Shown here: in pieces, positions 8,993 to 9,003 of the stretch
How positions within the stretch are numbered: position 1 is the first letter of the stretch
Layout: every line of letters starts with the position of its first letter
Source of the DNA: Candidatus Pacearchaeota archaeon
GTDB taxonomy: Archaea > Nanobdellota > Nanobdellia > Pacearchaeales > GW2011-AR1
Length of the DNA: 9,003 nt
Reading direction: 5' to 3'
Assembly: GCA_016234025.1 (NCBI GenBank)
Contig: JACQLL010000071.1
Coordinates: 1 to 9,003, forward strand
The notes under the pieces: model-generated
Told to the model about the DNA's origin: nothing
The model's database searches: none
The model's input: only the letters and a program-made list of their open reading frames with translations
Position numbers and translations under genes: made by a program

Positions 8993-9003
8993 GAACCAAC
9001 TAA

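Overview
This AT-rich window most likely comes from an archaeon. It could be a small-genome (DPANN-type) lineage, but that narrower placement is inference. The case for archaea has two parts. First, three gene starts each sit about 24-27 bp downstream of the centre of a TATA-like box, and two of the three have no ribosome binding site, which is the geometry of leaderless archaeal transcripts. Second, the two large secreted proteins have a style common in archaeal surface proteins: a NosD-type beta-helix, CARDB and Ig-like modules, many N-glycosylation sequons, and a C-terminal membrane anchor on one of them. Against this background, the GroES/GroEL pair is of the bacterial (Group I) type.

Layout. 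Positions 1-82 hold a perfect 13-bp inverted repeat and a TATA-like promoter. Positions 83-2074 (+) encode a membrane-anchored pectate-lyase-like protein with a calcium-binding linker and two copies of a cysteine mini-domain. A 47-bp convergent gap follows. Positions 2122-6450 (-) encode a very large secreted protein that joins a right-handed beta-helix to an alpha/beta-hydrolase (lipase-like) domain and then to several Ig-like modules. Positions 6486-8934 (-) hold a compact four-gene cluster, read in the order groES, a 112-aa gene, an 82-aa gene, groEL, with every junction overlapping. Positions 8935-9003 hold the promoter of that cluster.

How they work together. The chaperonin pair should form the folding chamber (GroEL) and its lid (GroES). 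The two small unknown proteins are locked between them by overlapping reading frames, so they are probably made with the chaperonin and may act with it. The large hydrolase follows groEL on the same strand after a very short gap, but it has its own TATA-like box. The lyase and the beta-helix hydrolase converge, and both look like extracellular enzymes acting on polysaccharide or ester/lipid material. That could suit an organism that scavenges or attaches to other cells, but this is inference.

Most notable points: two unrecognised small genes embedded between groES and groEL; the beta-helix/lipase/Ig fusion; the duplicated four-cysteine stalk of the lyase; and the short palindromes at both window edges. 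There is no gene-free stretch longer than 300 bp, and I saw no tRNA, rRNA, CRISPR array or insertion sequence.
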